Part shown: piece by piece, positions 10,221 through 17,667 of the stretch | How positions within the stretch are numbered: position 1 is the first letter of the stretch | Layout: every line of letters starts with the position of its first letter | Assembly: GCA_964521405.1 (NCBI GenBank) | Contig: CAZFRR010000020.1 | Location: forward strand, 1-64,000 | From: SG8-41 sp964521405 | Lineage (GTDB): Bacteria > Pseudomonadota > Gammaproteobacteria > Burkholderiales > SG8-41 | Length of the DNA stretch: 64,000 nt | Direction of reading: 5' to 3' | The notes under the pieces: model-generated | What the model saw: the letters and a program-made list of their open reading frames with translations, nothing else | What the model was told of the DNA's origin: nothing | Databases searched by the model: none | Position numbers and translations under genes: made by a program

Positions 10221-11408
10221 TCAAACACCAACCGGTGCCTTGCGACCGGCTGTCCGCGCACGGGACAGCAACGGCACCTGCCCGGTTTCGAGCAGGATGC
10301 GCAACATGCGCCGTAACGGCTCGGCCGCGCCCCACAGGAGCTGGTCGCACACCGTGAACGCGGCGAGGTAATCGCCGCCCATGGAAAGCTTGCGCAAGCG
10401 ACCGACCGGGATATGCATGCGGCCGGTCACTGCGGCTGGCGTCAGCTCGCGCATCGAGCGCTCGCGCTCATTCGGGATGACGCGCACCCAATCGTTGGCC
10501 GAGGTAATAATCCCGGTCAGTTCGTCGAGCGGCACGTTCTTCTTCAACTTGATCGTCAGTGCCTGGCTGTGACAGCGCATTGCGCCAACGCGAACGCATA
10601 GGCTGTCGACGGGCGTCGCTGGAACGCCGAAGGACTCTCCGCGGCCGAGTATCTTGTTGGTCTCGGCCCCGCCCTTCCATTCCTCGAGCGAGACGCCGTT
10701 GCCCATGTCCTTGTCGATCCAGGGAATCAGGTTGCCCGCCAGCGGCACGCCGCCGAAGTTTTCCATCGGCAAAGTGCCGTCGGTCTGCTTGGCCAAAACC
10801 CTGCGGTCGATCTCCAGGATCGCAGAAGCGGGATCGGTGAGCAGCTCCTTCACTTCGGCGTTGATCAGCCCGAACTGCGTCAGCAATTCGCGCATGTGCT
10901 GCGCACCCCCGCCCGAGGCCGCCTGATAGGTCATGCAGGTCATCCACTCCACGAGGTCGTGCTGGAACAAGCCATGCAGGCCCATCAGCATGCAACTCAC
11001 GGTGCAATTCCCGCCGATGTAATTCCTGACGCCCTTCGCCAGTGCGCTCTTGATGACCGGCAGGTTGACCGGGTCGAGCACGATGACGGCATCGTCGTTC
11101 ATCCGCAGCGTCCTGGCGGCGTCGATCCAATAGCCGTTCCACCCGGCCGAGCGCAGTTTCGGGTATATCTCGCTGGTGTAATCGCTGCCCTGGCAGGACA
11201 GCAGGACGTCATTCGCGGCAAGCGCCTTCAGGTCGCGCGCGTTCCCGACCGGCGGCACGTCCCTGCCTATCGCCGGCCCTTTGGCCCCGACCTGCGAAGT
11301 CGAGAAGAACGTGGGCTCGATCAGGTCGAAGTCGCGCTCCGCCCGCATGCGCTCGATCAACACCGAGCCCACCATGCCGCGCCAGCCGATCAAACCTACA
11401 GTAACCAT
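10221..11408 (-). CDS. asd: Aspartate-semialdehyde dehydrogenase
   Basis: 395 residues. It reduces aspartyl phosphate to the semialdehyde used for lysine, threonine, methionine and diaminopimelate. NADP-binding GLIGWRGMVGSVL is at the N-terminus. The catalytic Cys is in YIGGNCTVSCMLMGL, and the catalytic His is probably in GAMRCHSQALTIKL. Usual proteobacterial enzymes end near RILLE; here about 20 extra residues follow, ending SRARTAGRKAPVGV. The extension is Arg-rich and not conserved as far as I can tell; it may be read-through into former spacer. No clear terminator was seen after the gene. Confidence 0.96.
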   Translation of the reverse strand: MVTVGLIGWRGMVGSVLIERMRAERDFDLIEPTFFSTSQVGAKGPAIGRDVPPVGNARDLKALAANDVLLSCQGSDYTSEIYPKLRSAGWNGYWIDAARTLRMNDDAVIVLDPVNLPVIKSALAKGVRNYIGGNCTVSCMLMGLHGLFQHDLVEWMTCMTYQAASGGGAQHMRELLTQFGLINAEVKELLTDPASAILEIDRRVLAKQTDGTLPMENFGGVPLAGNLIPWIDKDMGNGVSLEEWKGGAETNKILGRGESFGVPATPVDSLCVRVGAMRCHSQALTIKLKKNVPLDELTGIITSANDWVRVIPNERERSMRELTPAAVTGRMHIPVGRLRKLSMGGDYLAAFTVCDQLLWGAAEPLRRMLRILLETGQVPLLSRARTAGRKAPVGV

Positions 11409-11500
11409 TGCATGAGCCTCGATACCAAGAGGCTCTATTCTATCAAGGGGTTAAGCGTTACGGGCGAAGGGTGATGCAAAAAAACAACAGGAGTGTGCGC

Positions 11501-12565
11501 CTACAGCGCAGCAACAACGGCATCGCCCATCTCGTGGGTGCCCACTTTCCGGGTTCCAGCCTCGTGAATATCGGCCGTGCGATAGCCCTGCGCCAGCACG
11601 GATTTGACCGCCGCCTCTATGCGGTACGCCCATTCGTCCTGATTGAATGTGTAGCGCAGCATCATGGCCGATGAGAGGATCGTAGCCAGGGGATTCGCCA
11701 CGTTCTTTCCCGCAATGTCTGGCGCTGATCCGTGGCTGGGCTCGTACAGCCCCTTGCCCGCCGCATCGAGCGATGCCGAGGGCAGCATACCGATCGAGCC
11801 GGTCAACATCGAAGCTTCGTCCGACAGGATGTCGCCGAACATATTGCCGGTGACAATCACGTCGAACTGCTTGGGCGCACGCACGAGCTGCATCGCCGCA
11901 TTGTCCACGTACAGGTGCGAGAGCGCGACCTGCGGATATTTTTTCGCCACATCATTGACGACTTCGCGCCAGAAGCGGCTGGTCTCGAGCACGTTTTCCT
12001 TGTCCACCGAGCACAGTTTCCTGCCGCGCTTCATCGCGGTGGAAAAGCCGACTTCCGCGATGCGCCGGATCTCGGGCTCGCTGTAGAGCATGGTGTCGTA
12101 ACCCTCGCGCTCGCCGCGGGCATTGTCGCGCCGCCCGCGCGGCTCGCCAAAATAGATGTCCCCGGTCAGCTCGCGAATGATCATGATGTCCAGACCCGAT
12201 ACTACTTCCGGCTTGAGCGTCGAGGCGCCCACCAGTTCCGGGAACATCAGCGCGGGGCGCAGGTTGGCGAACAGCCCCAGTTCCTTGCGAATGCGCAAGA
12301 TGCCCTGTTCCGGGCGCTGCGGGCGCGGCAAGGCGTCGTACTTCGGGCCGCCCACCGCACCGCACAGGACGGCGTCGGCTACCTTCGCGAGCTTCAGGCT
12401 CGGCTCGGGTAAAGGGTCGCCGTGCGCGTCCACGCCGGCGCCGCCAAACGGCGCTTCCTCCAGTTCGAGCTTGAGCCCGTCGCGCGCGAGCGCCTTCAGC
12501 ACCTTCACCGCCTGCGCGATGATTTCCGGGCCGATGCCGTCGCCCGCCAGTACCGCAATTTTCAT
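11501..12565 (-). CDS. leuB: 3-isopropylmalate dehydrogenase
   Basis: 354 residues. NAD-dependent oxidative decarboxylation of 3-isopropylmalate in leucine synthesis. Conserved RELTGDIYFGEPRG, the Lys in SVDKENVLETSRFWREVV, the metal-binding DILSDEASML region and the cofactor motif EPSHGSAPDIAGKNVANP are all present. The start MKIAVLAGDGIGPEI is typical. It lies downstream of leuC-leuD, separated from leuD by 107 bp that contain an opposed pair of octamer repeats. It probably shares the leuC promoter. Confidence 0.97.
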   Translation of the reverse strand: MKIAVLAGDGIGPEIIAQAVKVLKALARDGLKLELEEAPFGGAGVDAHGDPLPEPSLKLAKVADAVLCGAVGGPKYDALPRPQRPEQGILRIRKELGLFANLRPALMFPELVGASTLKPEVVSGLDIMIIRELTGDIYFGEPRGRRDNARGEREGYDTMLYSEPEIRRIAEVGFSTAMKRGRKLCSVDKENVLETSRFWREVVNDVAKKYPQVALSHLYVDNAAMQLVRAPKQFDVIVTGNMFGDILSDEASMLTGSIGMLPSASLDAAGKGLYEPSHGSAPDIAGKNVANPLATILSSAMMLRYTFNQDEWAYRIEAAVKSVLAQGYRTADIHEAGTRKVGTHEMGDAVVAAL

Positions 12566-12580
12566 ATGAAAAACCTACTT

Positions 12581-12668
12581 AACCACCATGACGCCAGGAA
12601 AATAAAATTCAAATCAATAATCAGAATCTTTCTTGTTCGTTCTTATTCTCCATGGCGTCATGGCGGTT
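12581..12668. repeat. Opposed octamer repeats (ATGACGCC family), leuD/leuB gap
   Basis: The left part (12581-12598) reads AACCACCATGACGCCAGG. The right part (12650-12668) reads CCATGGCGTCATGGCGGTT, its near reverse complement. An AT-rich spacer of about 50 bp lies between. Same family as the arrays at 37471-37623 and 57409-57668. Confidence 0.75.
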
Positions 12669-12672
12669 CCCT

Positions 12673-13311
12673 TCAGCCGAATAACCAGGGCTGCCGCTCG
12701 CGGTGCTTTGCCTCGAACGCCTTGATCTCGCCGGCGTGCGTGAGCGAGAGTCCGATCTCGTCCAGACCATTTAACAGGCAATGCTTGGCAAACGGATCGA
12801 TGTCGAACTTGAAGCTCTCCCCGCCCGGTGCAGTCACCGTCTGGGCCTCGAGGTCCACCGCGAGCCGGTAGCCCTCGGCCCCCTGGATTTCACTGAACAA
12901 CCGGTCCACGATTCTTGCGTCGAGCTTGATCAGCAACAATCCGTTCTTCAGGCTGTTGTTGTAGAAGATGTCCGCGAAACTAGGCGCGATCACGGCCTGG
13001 AAACCGTACTGCAGCATCGCCCAGGGCGCGTGCTCACGGGATGAACCACAGCCGAAGTTCTCGCGCGCGAGCAGCACGGTGGCCCCCCGGTAGCGCGGCT
13101 GGTTCAGCACGAAATCAGGATTGAGCGGCCGCTTCGAGTGATCCATGCCGGGCTCGCCGTGGTCGAGGTAACGCCACTCGTCAAAGAGATTCGGGCCGTA
13201 GCCGGTGCGCTTGATGGACTTGAGATATTGCTTGGGGATGACCGCGTCGGTATCCACGTTGGCGCGGTCCATCGGCGCCACCAATCCCTCCCTGCGGATA
13301 AATTTCTCCAT
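12673..13311 (-). CDS. leuD: 3-isopropylmalate dehydratase small subunit
   Basis: 212 residues. It completes the LeuC-LeuD isopropylmalate isomerase (swivel domain). NVDTDAVIPKQYLK, the LLARENFGCGSSREHAPWAM substrate-binding loop and APSFADIFYNNSLKNGLL are present. It lies 7 bp after the small entericidin gene, which itself follows leuC by 11 bp, so the three are one operon. Cytoplasmic. Confidence 0.97.
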   Translation of the reverse strand: MEKFIRREGLVAPMDRANVDTDAVIPKQYLKSIKRTGYGPNLFDEWRYLDHGEPGMDHSKRPLNPDFVLNQPRYRGATVLLARENFGCGSSREHAPWAMLQYGFQAVIAPSFADIFYNNSLKNGLLLIKLDARIVDRLFSEIQGAEGYRLAVDLEAQTVTAPGGESFKFDIDPFAKHCLLNGLDEIGLSLTHAGEIKAFEAKHRERQPWLFG

Positions 13312-13318
13312 GACGCTC

Positions 13319-13447
13319 TCAGCGGTCCGCTTTTTTCTGGATCGCCGCGCCGGCCTTTTCCATGTCTTTGCCGAATCCCTTCATGGTCTCGCATCCCGCG
13401 AGGGCAACGGCCCAGACCATCAGCACCCATATCGCGATTCGCTTCAT
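13319..13447 (-). CDS. Entericidin A/B-family small lipoprotein
   Basis: A 42-residue protein. The N-terminus MKRIAIWVLMVWAVALAGC is a lipoprotein signal with lipobox ALAGC, followed by a short polar tail rich in Lys, Gly and Ala (GFGKDMEKAGAAIQKKAD), as in the EcnA/EcnB family. A strong ribosome binding site (GGAGGTGATC) stands just before the ATG. It sits between leuC and leuD, 11 bp after leuC and 7 bp before leuD. Entericidins of enterics form a toxin/antidote pair linked to stationary-phase lysis; a single gene in the leu operon has no proven role. The family call rests on length, lipobox and composition. Confidence 0.85.
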   Translation of the reverse strand: MKRIAIWVLMVWAVALAGCETMKGFGKDMEKAGAAIQKKADR

Positions 13448-13458
13448 GATCACCTCCA

Positions 13459-14889
13459 TCAGCTGAACGTTCGGACATCCACAAAATGCCCAGCGATCGC
13501 CGCGGCCGCTGCCATCGCCGGGCTCACCAAGTGAGTCCGCCCGCCCGCGCCCTGCCGGCCCTCGAAATTCCGGTTCGAAGTCGAGGCGCAGCGATCCCCG
13601 GGCGAGAGTTGGTCGTCATTCATGCCCAGGCACATCGAGCAGCCCGGCTGCCGCCATTCAAAACCGGCCGCGGTGAAAATCTTGTCGAGGCCCTCCTGTT
13701 CGGCCTGCTCCTTCACCAGTCCCGAGCCGGGCACGACGATCGCCAGCTTGATATTGGACGCGACCCGCTTGTCCTTGACCACCTCGGCCGCCGCGCGCAA
13801 ATCCTCGATGCGGGAGTTGGTGCAGGCGCCGATGAACACCTTGTCGGGCCTGATCTCCGTGATCGGCGTGTTGGGCTTGAGATCCATGTACTTGAGCGCG
13901 CGCTCTATCCATTCGCGCTGCACCGGGTCCTTTTCCTGCGCAGGATCGGGCACTCTCCCGCCGATGGTCGTCACCATCTGCGGATTGGTTCCCCAGGTGA
14001 CCTGCGGCTGGATGCCCGCGGCGTCCAGCGTCACCACCTTGTCGAATTTCGCGCCGGGGTCGCTGACGAGCGTGCGCCAATAAGCGGCCGCCTTGTCCCA
14101 CATCGCCCCCTTGGGCGCCAGGGGCCGCCCTTTCACGTAGGCGAGTGTCTTCTCGTCCACGGCCACCATGCCGGCGCGGGCGCCCGCTTCAATCGACATG
14201 TTGCACAGGGTCATGCGCCCCTCCATCGAGAGCGAGCGGATCGCCTCGCCGGTAAACTCGATGGTGTAGCCGGTGCCGCCGCCGCTGCCGATCTTGCCGA
14301 TGATCGCGAGAATCACGTCCTTGGCGGTGATGCCGCGCCCGAGCTTGCCGTCCACCACTACCTGCATGCTCTTCGTTTTCTTCATCACCAGGCACTGCGT
14401 CGCGAAAACGTGCTCGACTTCGCTCGTGCCGATGCCGAAAGCCAGGCAGCCGAGCGCGCCGTGCGTGCTGGTATGTGAATCGCCGCAGACCAGCGTCATG
14501 CCCGGCAGCGTCGCGCCCTGCTCCGGCCCGATGACGTGCACGATGCCCTGCTGCCTGTCGAGAAACGGGAAATAGACCTTGGCGCCGAACTCCTTCATGT
14601 TCTGGTCCAGCGTCTCGACCTGCAGACGCGATACCGCGTCTTTGATGCCATCGAGCCCCTGCTCCCAGTTGCGGGTCGGGGTGTTGTGATCGGCGGTCGC
14701 GACGACGGAATCCACGCGCCACTGCTTGCGGCCGGCGAGCTTCAGCCCTTCGTACGCCTGGGGGCTGGTGACCTCGTGCACCAGGTGGCGGTCGATGTAG
14801 AGCAGCGCCGTGCCGTCCTCGCCCTGGTGCGCGACGTGGCTGTCCCACAATTTGTCGTAGAGCGTCTGTTCCGTTTTCACCGCGTTCAT
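13459..14889 (-). CDS. leuC: 3-isopropylmalate dehydratase large subunit
   Basis: 476 residues, aconitase family, [4Fe-4S] enzyme that isomerises isopropylmalate with LeuD. Cluster ligands are in FIGACTNSRIEDLRAA and in QPGCSMCLGMNDD. VCGDSHTSTHGALG and the C-terminal STSNRNFEGRQGAGGRTHL are conserved. It begins MNAVKTEQTLYDKLWDSHV. A GAGG sequence about 10 bp before the ATG and a sigma-70-like promoter at 14919-14947 support this start and make leuC the first gene of the leu operon. Confidence 0.97.
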   Translation of the reverse strand: MNAVKTEQTLYDKLWDSHVAHQGEDGTALLYIDRHLVHEVTSPQAYEGLKLAGRKQWRVDSVVATADHNTPTRNWEQGLDGIKDAVSRLQVETLDQNMKEFGAKVYFPFLDRQQGIVHVIGPEQGATLPGMTLVCGDSHTSTHGALGCLAFGIGTSEVEHVFATQCLVMKKTKSMQVVVDGKLGRGITAKDVILAIIGKIGSGGGTGYTIEFTGEAIRSLSMEGRMTLCNMSIEAGARAGMVAVDEKTLAYVKGRPLAPKGAMWDKAAAYWRTLVSDPGAKFDKVVTLDAAGIQPQVTWGTNPQMVTTIGGRVPDPAQEKDPVQREWIERALKYMDLKPNTPITEIRPDKVFIGACTNSRIEDLRAAAEVVKDKRVASNIKLAIVVPGSGLVKEQAEQEGLDKIFTAAGFEWRQPGCSMCLGMNDDQLSPGDRCASTSNRNFEGRQGAGGRTHLVSPAMAAAAAIAGHFVDVRTFS

Positions 14890-14918
14890 TTGTTGCGTAA
14901 CCTCATGGAAACCTTGAA

Positions 14919-14947
14919 TTATTACACAGGCTGCCGAGCCGGAACAA
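14919..14947 (-). promoter_or_regulatory. Sigma-70-type promoter for leuC operon
   Basis: On the minus strand, -35 TTGTTC (14942-14947) and -10 TAATAA (14919-14924) are separated by exactly 17 bp. The start point would lie near 14912, giving a leader of about 22 nt before the leuC ATG. The -35 box begins just beyond the stop codon of the upstream MFS gene. Confidence 0.55.
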
Positions 14948-14949
14948 GG

Positions 14950-16098
14950 TTAGTTATTGGTGGTGAGCTTAAGTTTCCAAGCAATCAGCAGCATGCCCGC
15001 GAGCGCGCAGGCTGACGCGGCCGTAAATGTAAGCGCCGCGCCGAGCGGCTCCCACGCGTAACCGCTTGCGAGGCTGCCCACGACGCCGCCAATGCCGAAA
15101 GTCAGGCTGCCGTAGATCGCCTGGCCACGCGCCTGGTGCCGGCCGCGGAAGAGTTGATGCACGATGCCGATCGCCGCGGCATGAAACGAGCCAAAGGTCG
15201 CCGCGTGCAATGTCTGGGCGACGATCAGCAGCACCAGGCTCCCGGCGCCCCAGCCGATCAGGAGAAACCGCGCCACCGCCAGCGCGAAACTCGCTATCAG
15301 GATGGCACGCAGCGTATAAGCGGCGTAGAGGCGCGGCAGCCACAGGAAGATCGCGATCTCGCAGACCACGCCGAGCGCCCACAGCCAGCCGGTCAGTCCC
15401 TTGCTGTAGCCATGATCCACGAGATGGATCGAGTAGAAGGTGTAATACGGGCTGTGCGCCACCGCCATCAGCGCGCAAGCCACGATCAGTGCGATCACTT
15501 CCGGGCGTCTCAACACGCTCGCAATGGGTTGCTGGTCGGCGGCATGCCGCGGCTCCTCCACCTCGGGGATCAACAGGGCAAATGCGAGCGTTCCGGCGAG
15601 CGAGGCCAGGACGATCCAGAGCAGCGCGGTCGAGGAATAGAGATCGAGCGCATAGCCCACGCCCACCACCGCGGCGATGTAGCCGATCGATCCCCACAGC
15701 CGGATCGCACCGTAGCGCCCGGTGTGCTTGCCAAGATGGGTCAGCGTGACGGCTTCCACCAGCGGCAACGCCGCGCTCAGGAAGAAACCCATCGCCAGGA
15801 TCACCGCGCAGATCCACAGGAACGATGCGGATGCGAACATGCCAAGCCAGCACAACGCCCCCGCCAGCGTGGTTGCGCGCACCAGGCGAATCTGCCGCCC
15901 GCCTGCATCGGCAACCCACCCCCACAGGTGCGGCGCGATGATGCGGGTGAACTGGGGCAGCGCCATCACCACGCCGATTTCGACCGGAGTCAGGCCCGCC
16001 TCGACCAGGTAGACGCTGAAGAACGGCGCGAACGCGCCGATATACGCGAAATAGAAGAAGTAGAAACCGGCAAGTCGCCGGTTCGGCATGCCGCGCAT
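14950..16098 (-). CDS. MFS transporter, LacY/HcaT-like
   Basis: About 382 residues with twelve predicted membrane helices. It begins MRGMPNRRLAGFYFFYFAYIGAF, followed by FFSVYLVEAGLTPVEIGVVMALPQF, characteristic of the MFS_1-like (LacY/NupG/HcaT) group of proton-coupled carriers. The substrate is not readable; HcaT homologues have been linked to phenylpropionate uptake. The frame stays open to 16167, but residues upstream of the ATG pair at 16098/16089 lie inside aroC and look non-native, so I start here, 4 bp after the aroC stop. The ATG at 16089 is equally possible. Confidence 0.85.
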   Translation of the reverse strand: MRGMPNRRLAGFYFFYFAYIGAFAPFFSVYLVEAGLTPVEIGVVMALPQFTRIIAPHLWGWVADAGGRQIRLVRATTLAGALCWLGMFASASFLWICAVILAMGFFLSAALPLVEAVTLTHLGKHTGRYGAIRLWGSIGYIAAVVGVGYALDLYSSTALLWIVLASLAGTLAFALLIPEVEEPRHAADQQPIASVLRRPEVIALIVACALMAVAHSPYYTFYSIHLVDHGYSKGLTGWLWALGVVCEIAIFLWLPRLYAAYTLRAILIASFALAVARFLLIGWGAGSLVLLIVAQTLHAATFGSFHAAAIGIVHQLFRGRHQARGQAIYGSLTFGIGGVVGSLASGYAWEPLGAALTFTAASACALAGMLLIAWKLKLTTNN

Positions 16099-16102
16099 GC
16101 CG

Positions 16103-17266
16103 TCAGGCTTCGTCGGGGTCGGGATTCTCGACGGCGGCAGCGGTGCGCAGCTTCGCGATGACGTCATCCGGCGCCTGCGCGGGTATGCGCGGCGTATCGC
16201 AGACGACGTCCGCGTTCTGCGCGCGGTGGCGCAGCGCGTGATCCATCAGCGTCAGCGCCATCATCGCCTCGCAGATCGGCGTCGCGCGAATGCCGACGCA
16301 AGGATCGTGGCGGCCATGGGTCTCGATGAAGGTCGGGTTGCCGGCTGTGTCGATCGTGCGCCGCGGCAGGCGGATGCTGGAGGTGGGCTTGATCGCCACC
16401 CGCACCACGATGCTCTGCCCGGTCGAGATCCCACCCAGTATGCCGCCGGCGTTGTTCGTGAGAAAACCCTCCGGCGTCATCTCGTCGGAATGCTCGGTGC
16501 CCTTCTGTTCCACCGCGCGGAAGCCGGCGCCGATCTCGACGCCCTTCACGGCGTTGATGCTCATCATGTTGTAGGCAAGCTCGGCGTCGAGCTTGTCGTA
16601 CACCGGCTCGCCCCAGCCCACCGGCACGTTGTGAGCCACGGTTGCGATCAGCGCGCCGCAGGAGTCGCCGGACTTGCGCAACCTGTCCATGAACTCTTCA
16701 AGCTGCGGCACGAACTCCGCGTTGGCGACGAAGAACGGGTTTTCATACACGTCGTCCCAGGACCGGAACGGGATCTTGACGGGGCCAAGCTGCACCATGT
16801 GCCCCTGCACGGTAATGTCGTACTGCTGGCGCAGCCATTTTTTCGCGATCGCCGCCGCCGCCACGCGCACCGCGGTCTCGCGCGCGGACTGCCGGCCGCC
16901 GCCGCGATAGTCGCGGATGCCGTACTTCTGCAGGTAGGTGTAATCGGCATGCCCCGGCCGGAACATGTCCTTGATCTTCGAGTAGTCCTTGCTCTTCGCA
17001 TCGACGTTGCGGATGAGCAAAGCGATCGGCGTGCCGGTGGTCCTGCCCTCGAACACCCCGGAGAGGATTTCGACGGTGTCTTCCTCGCGCCGCTGCGTCA
17101 CGTGGCGCGAAGTGCCGGGCTTGCGGCGGTCGAGTTCCGGCTGGATGTCTGCTTCGGAGAGCTCCAGTCCGGGCGGGCAGCCGTCCACCACGCAGCCGAT
17201 CGCGGGCCCGTGGCTCTCCCCGAAGGAGGTCACGCAGAAGAGCTTTCCCAGGGTATTTCCCGACAT
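16103..17266 (-). CDS. aroC: Chorismate synthase
   Basis: 387 residues. FMN-dependent conversion of EPSP to chorismate, last step of the shikimate pathway. GNTLGKLFCVTSFGESHGP, GRQSARETAVRVAAAAIAK and GGILGGISTGQSIVVRVA are family signatures. The start MSGNTLGKLF is typical. The C-terminus has a short extra acidic tail (AVENPDPDEA). A transporter gene follows within 4 bp. The plus-strand gap upstream (17267-17425) contains an inverted repeat AAACTCG/CGAGTTT near 17366-17393 but no recognisable gene. Confidence 0.97.
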   Translation of the reverse strand: MSGNTLGKLFCVTSFGESHGPAIGCVVDGCPPGLELSEADIQPELDRRKPGTSRHVTQRREEDTVEILSGVFEGRTTGTPIALLIRNVDAKSKDYSKIKDMFRPGHADYTYLQKYGIRDYRGGGRQSARETAVRVAAAAIAKKWLRQQYDITVQGHMVQLGPVKIPFRSWDDVYENPFFVANAEFVPQLEEFMDRLRKSGDSCGALIATVAHNVPVGWGEPVYDKLDAELAYNMMSINAVKGVEIGAGFRAVEQKGTEHSDEMTPEGFLTNNAGGILGGISTGQSIVVRVAIKPTSSIRLPRRTIDTAGNPTFIETHGRHDPCVGIRATPICEAMMALTLMDHALRHRAQNADVVCDTPRIPAQAPDDVIAKLRTAAAVENPDPDEA

Positions 17267-17425
17267 CGCGCGGCCGCTAGTCCTAATCGGCTGTTGCTGG
17301 CTTTACTGCAACAGCCCCTGCTGTAAAGGTGCATGAGGAGAGTATCCCCTCATTTCTCACGGTTAAAACTCGATTAAATTCAATGACGAGTTTAACATAG
17401 GGGCACTCACCCAAGGCGCGCCGAG

Positions 17426-17617
17426 ATGGCGAACAAACCCGATCCCGATAAATTGAAAGGCCCCGGCGGCATGTCGATGCGCGAATTGCACGAGCTCGTA
17501 AAGAAGGGCCATGCGCGCGACCAGGCAGGCAAGCTGCACAACAAGCTCGCGCAGCCGCAAAACCGGTGGCAGCGCCTGGTGCGTTACGTGTGGGACAAGA
17601 ACCGTGGCAGGGGCTGA
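17426..17617 (+). CDS. Small basic hypothetical protein, 63 aa
   Basis: MANKPDPDKLKGPGGMSMRE begins a 63-residue, Lys/Arg/Gln-rich soluble protein with no signal peptide, membrane segment or cysteine. I do not recognise the family. Support for a real gene: it lies in an otherwise empty gap, it is the only frame there with protein-like composition, and a perfect 10-bp stem terminator overlaps its last codons on the same strand. The tail QNRWQRLVRYVWDKNRGRG could bind nucleic acid, but this is only inferred from charge. Confidence 0.6.
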   Translation: MANKPDPDKLKGPGGMSMRELHELVKKGHARDQAGKLHNKLAQPQNRWQRLVRYVWDKNRGRG

Positions 17618-17635
17618 CCTCGCTGCCACGGTTTT
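17601..17635 (+). terminator. Rho-independent terminator of the 63-aa gene
   Basis: Perfect 10-bp stem ACCGTGGCAG/CTGCCACGGT with a 12-nt loop, followed by TTTT. The left arm is inside the last codons of the small gene. It also faces the end of the MFS-acyltransferase gene on the other strand. Confidence 0.7.
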
Positions 17636-17667
17636 GGGTTCCGAAAACCGAAGCAAGTTCGCGCGGA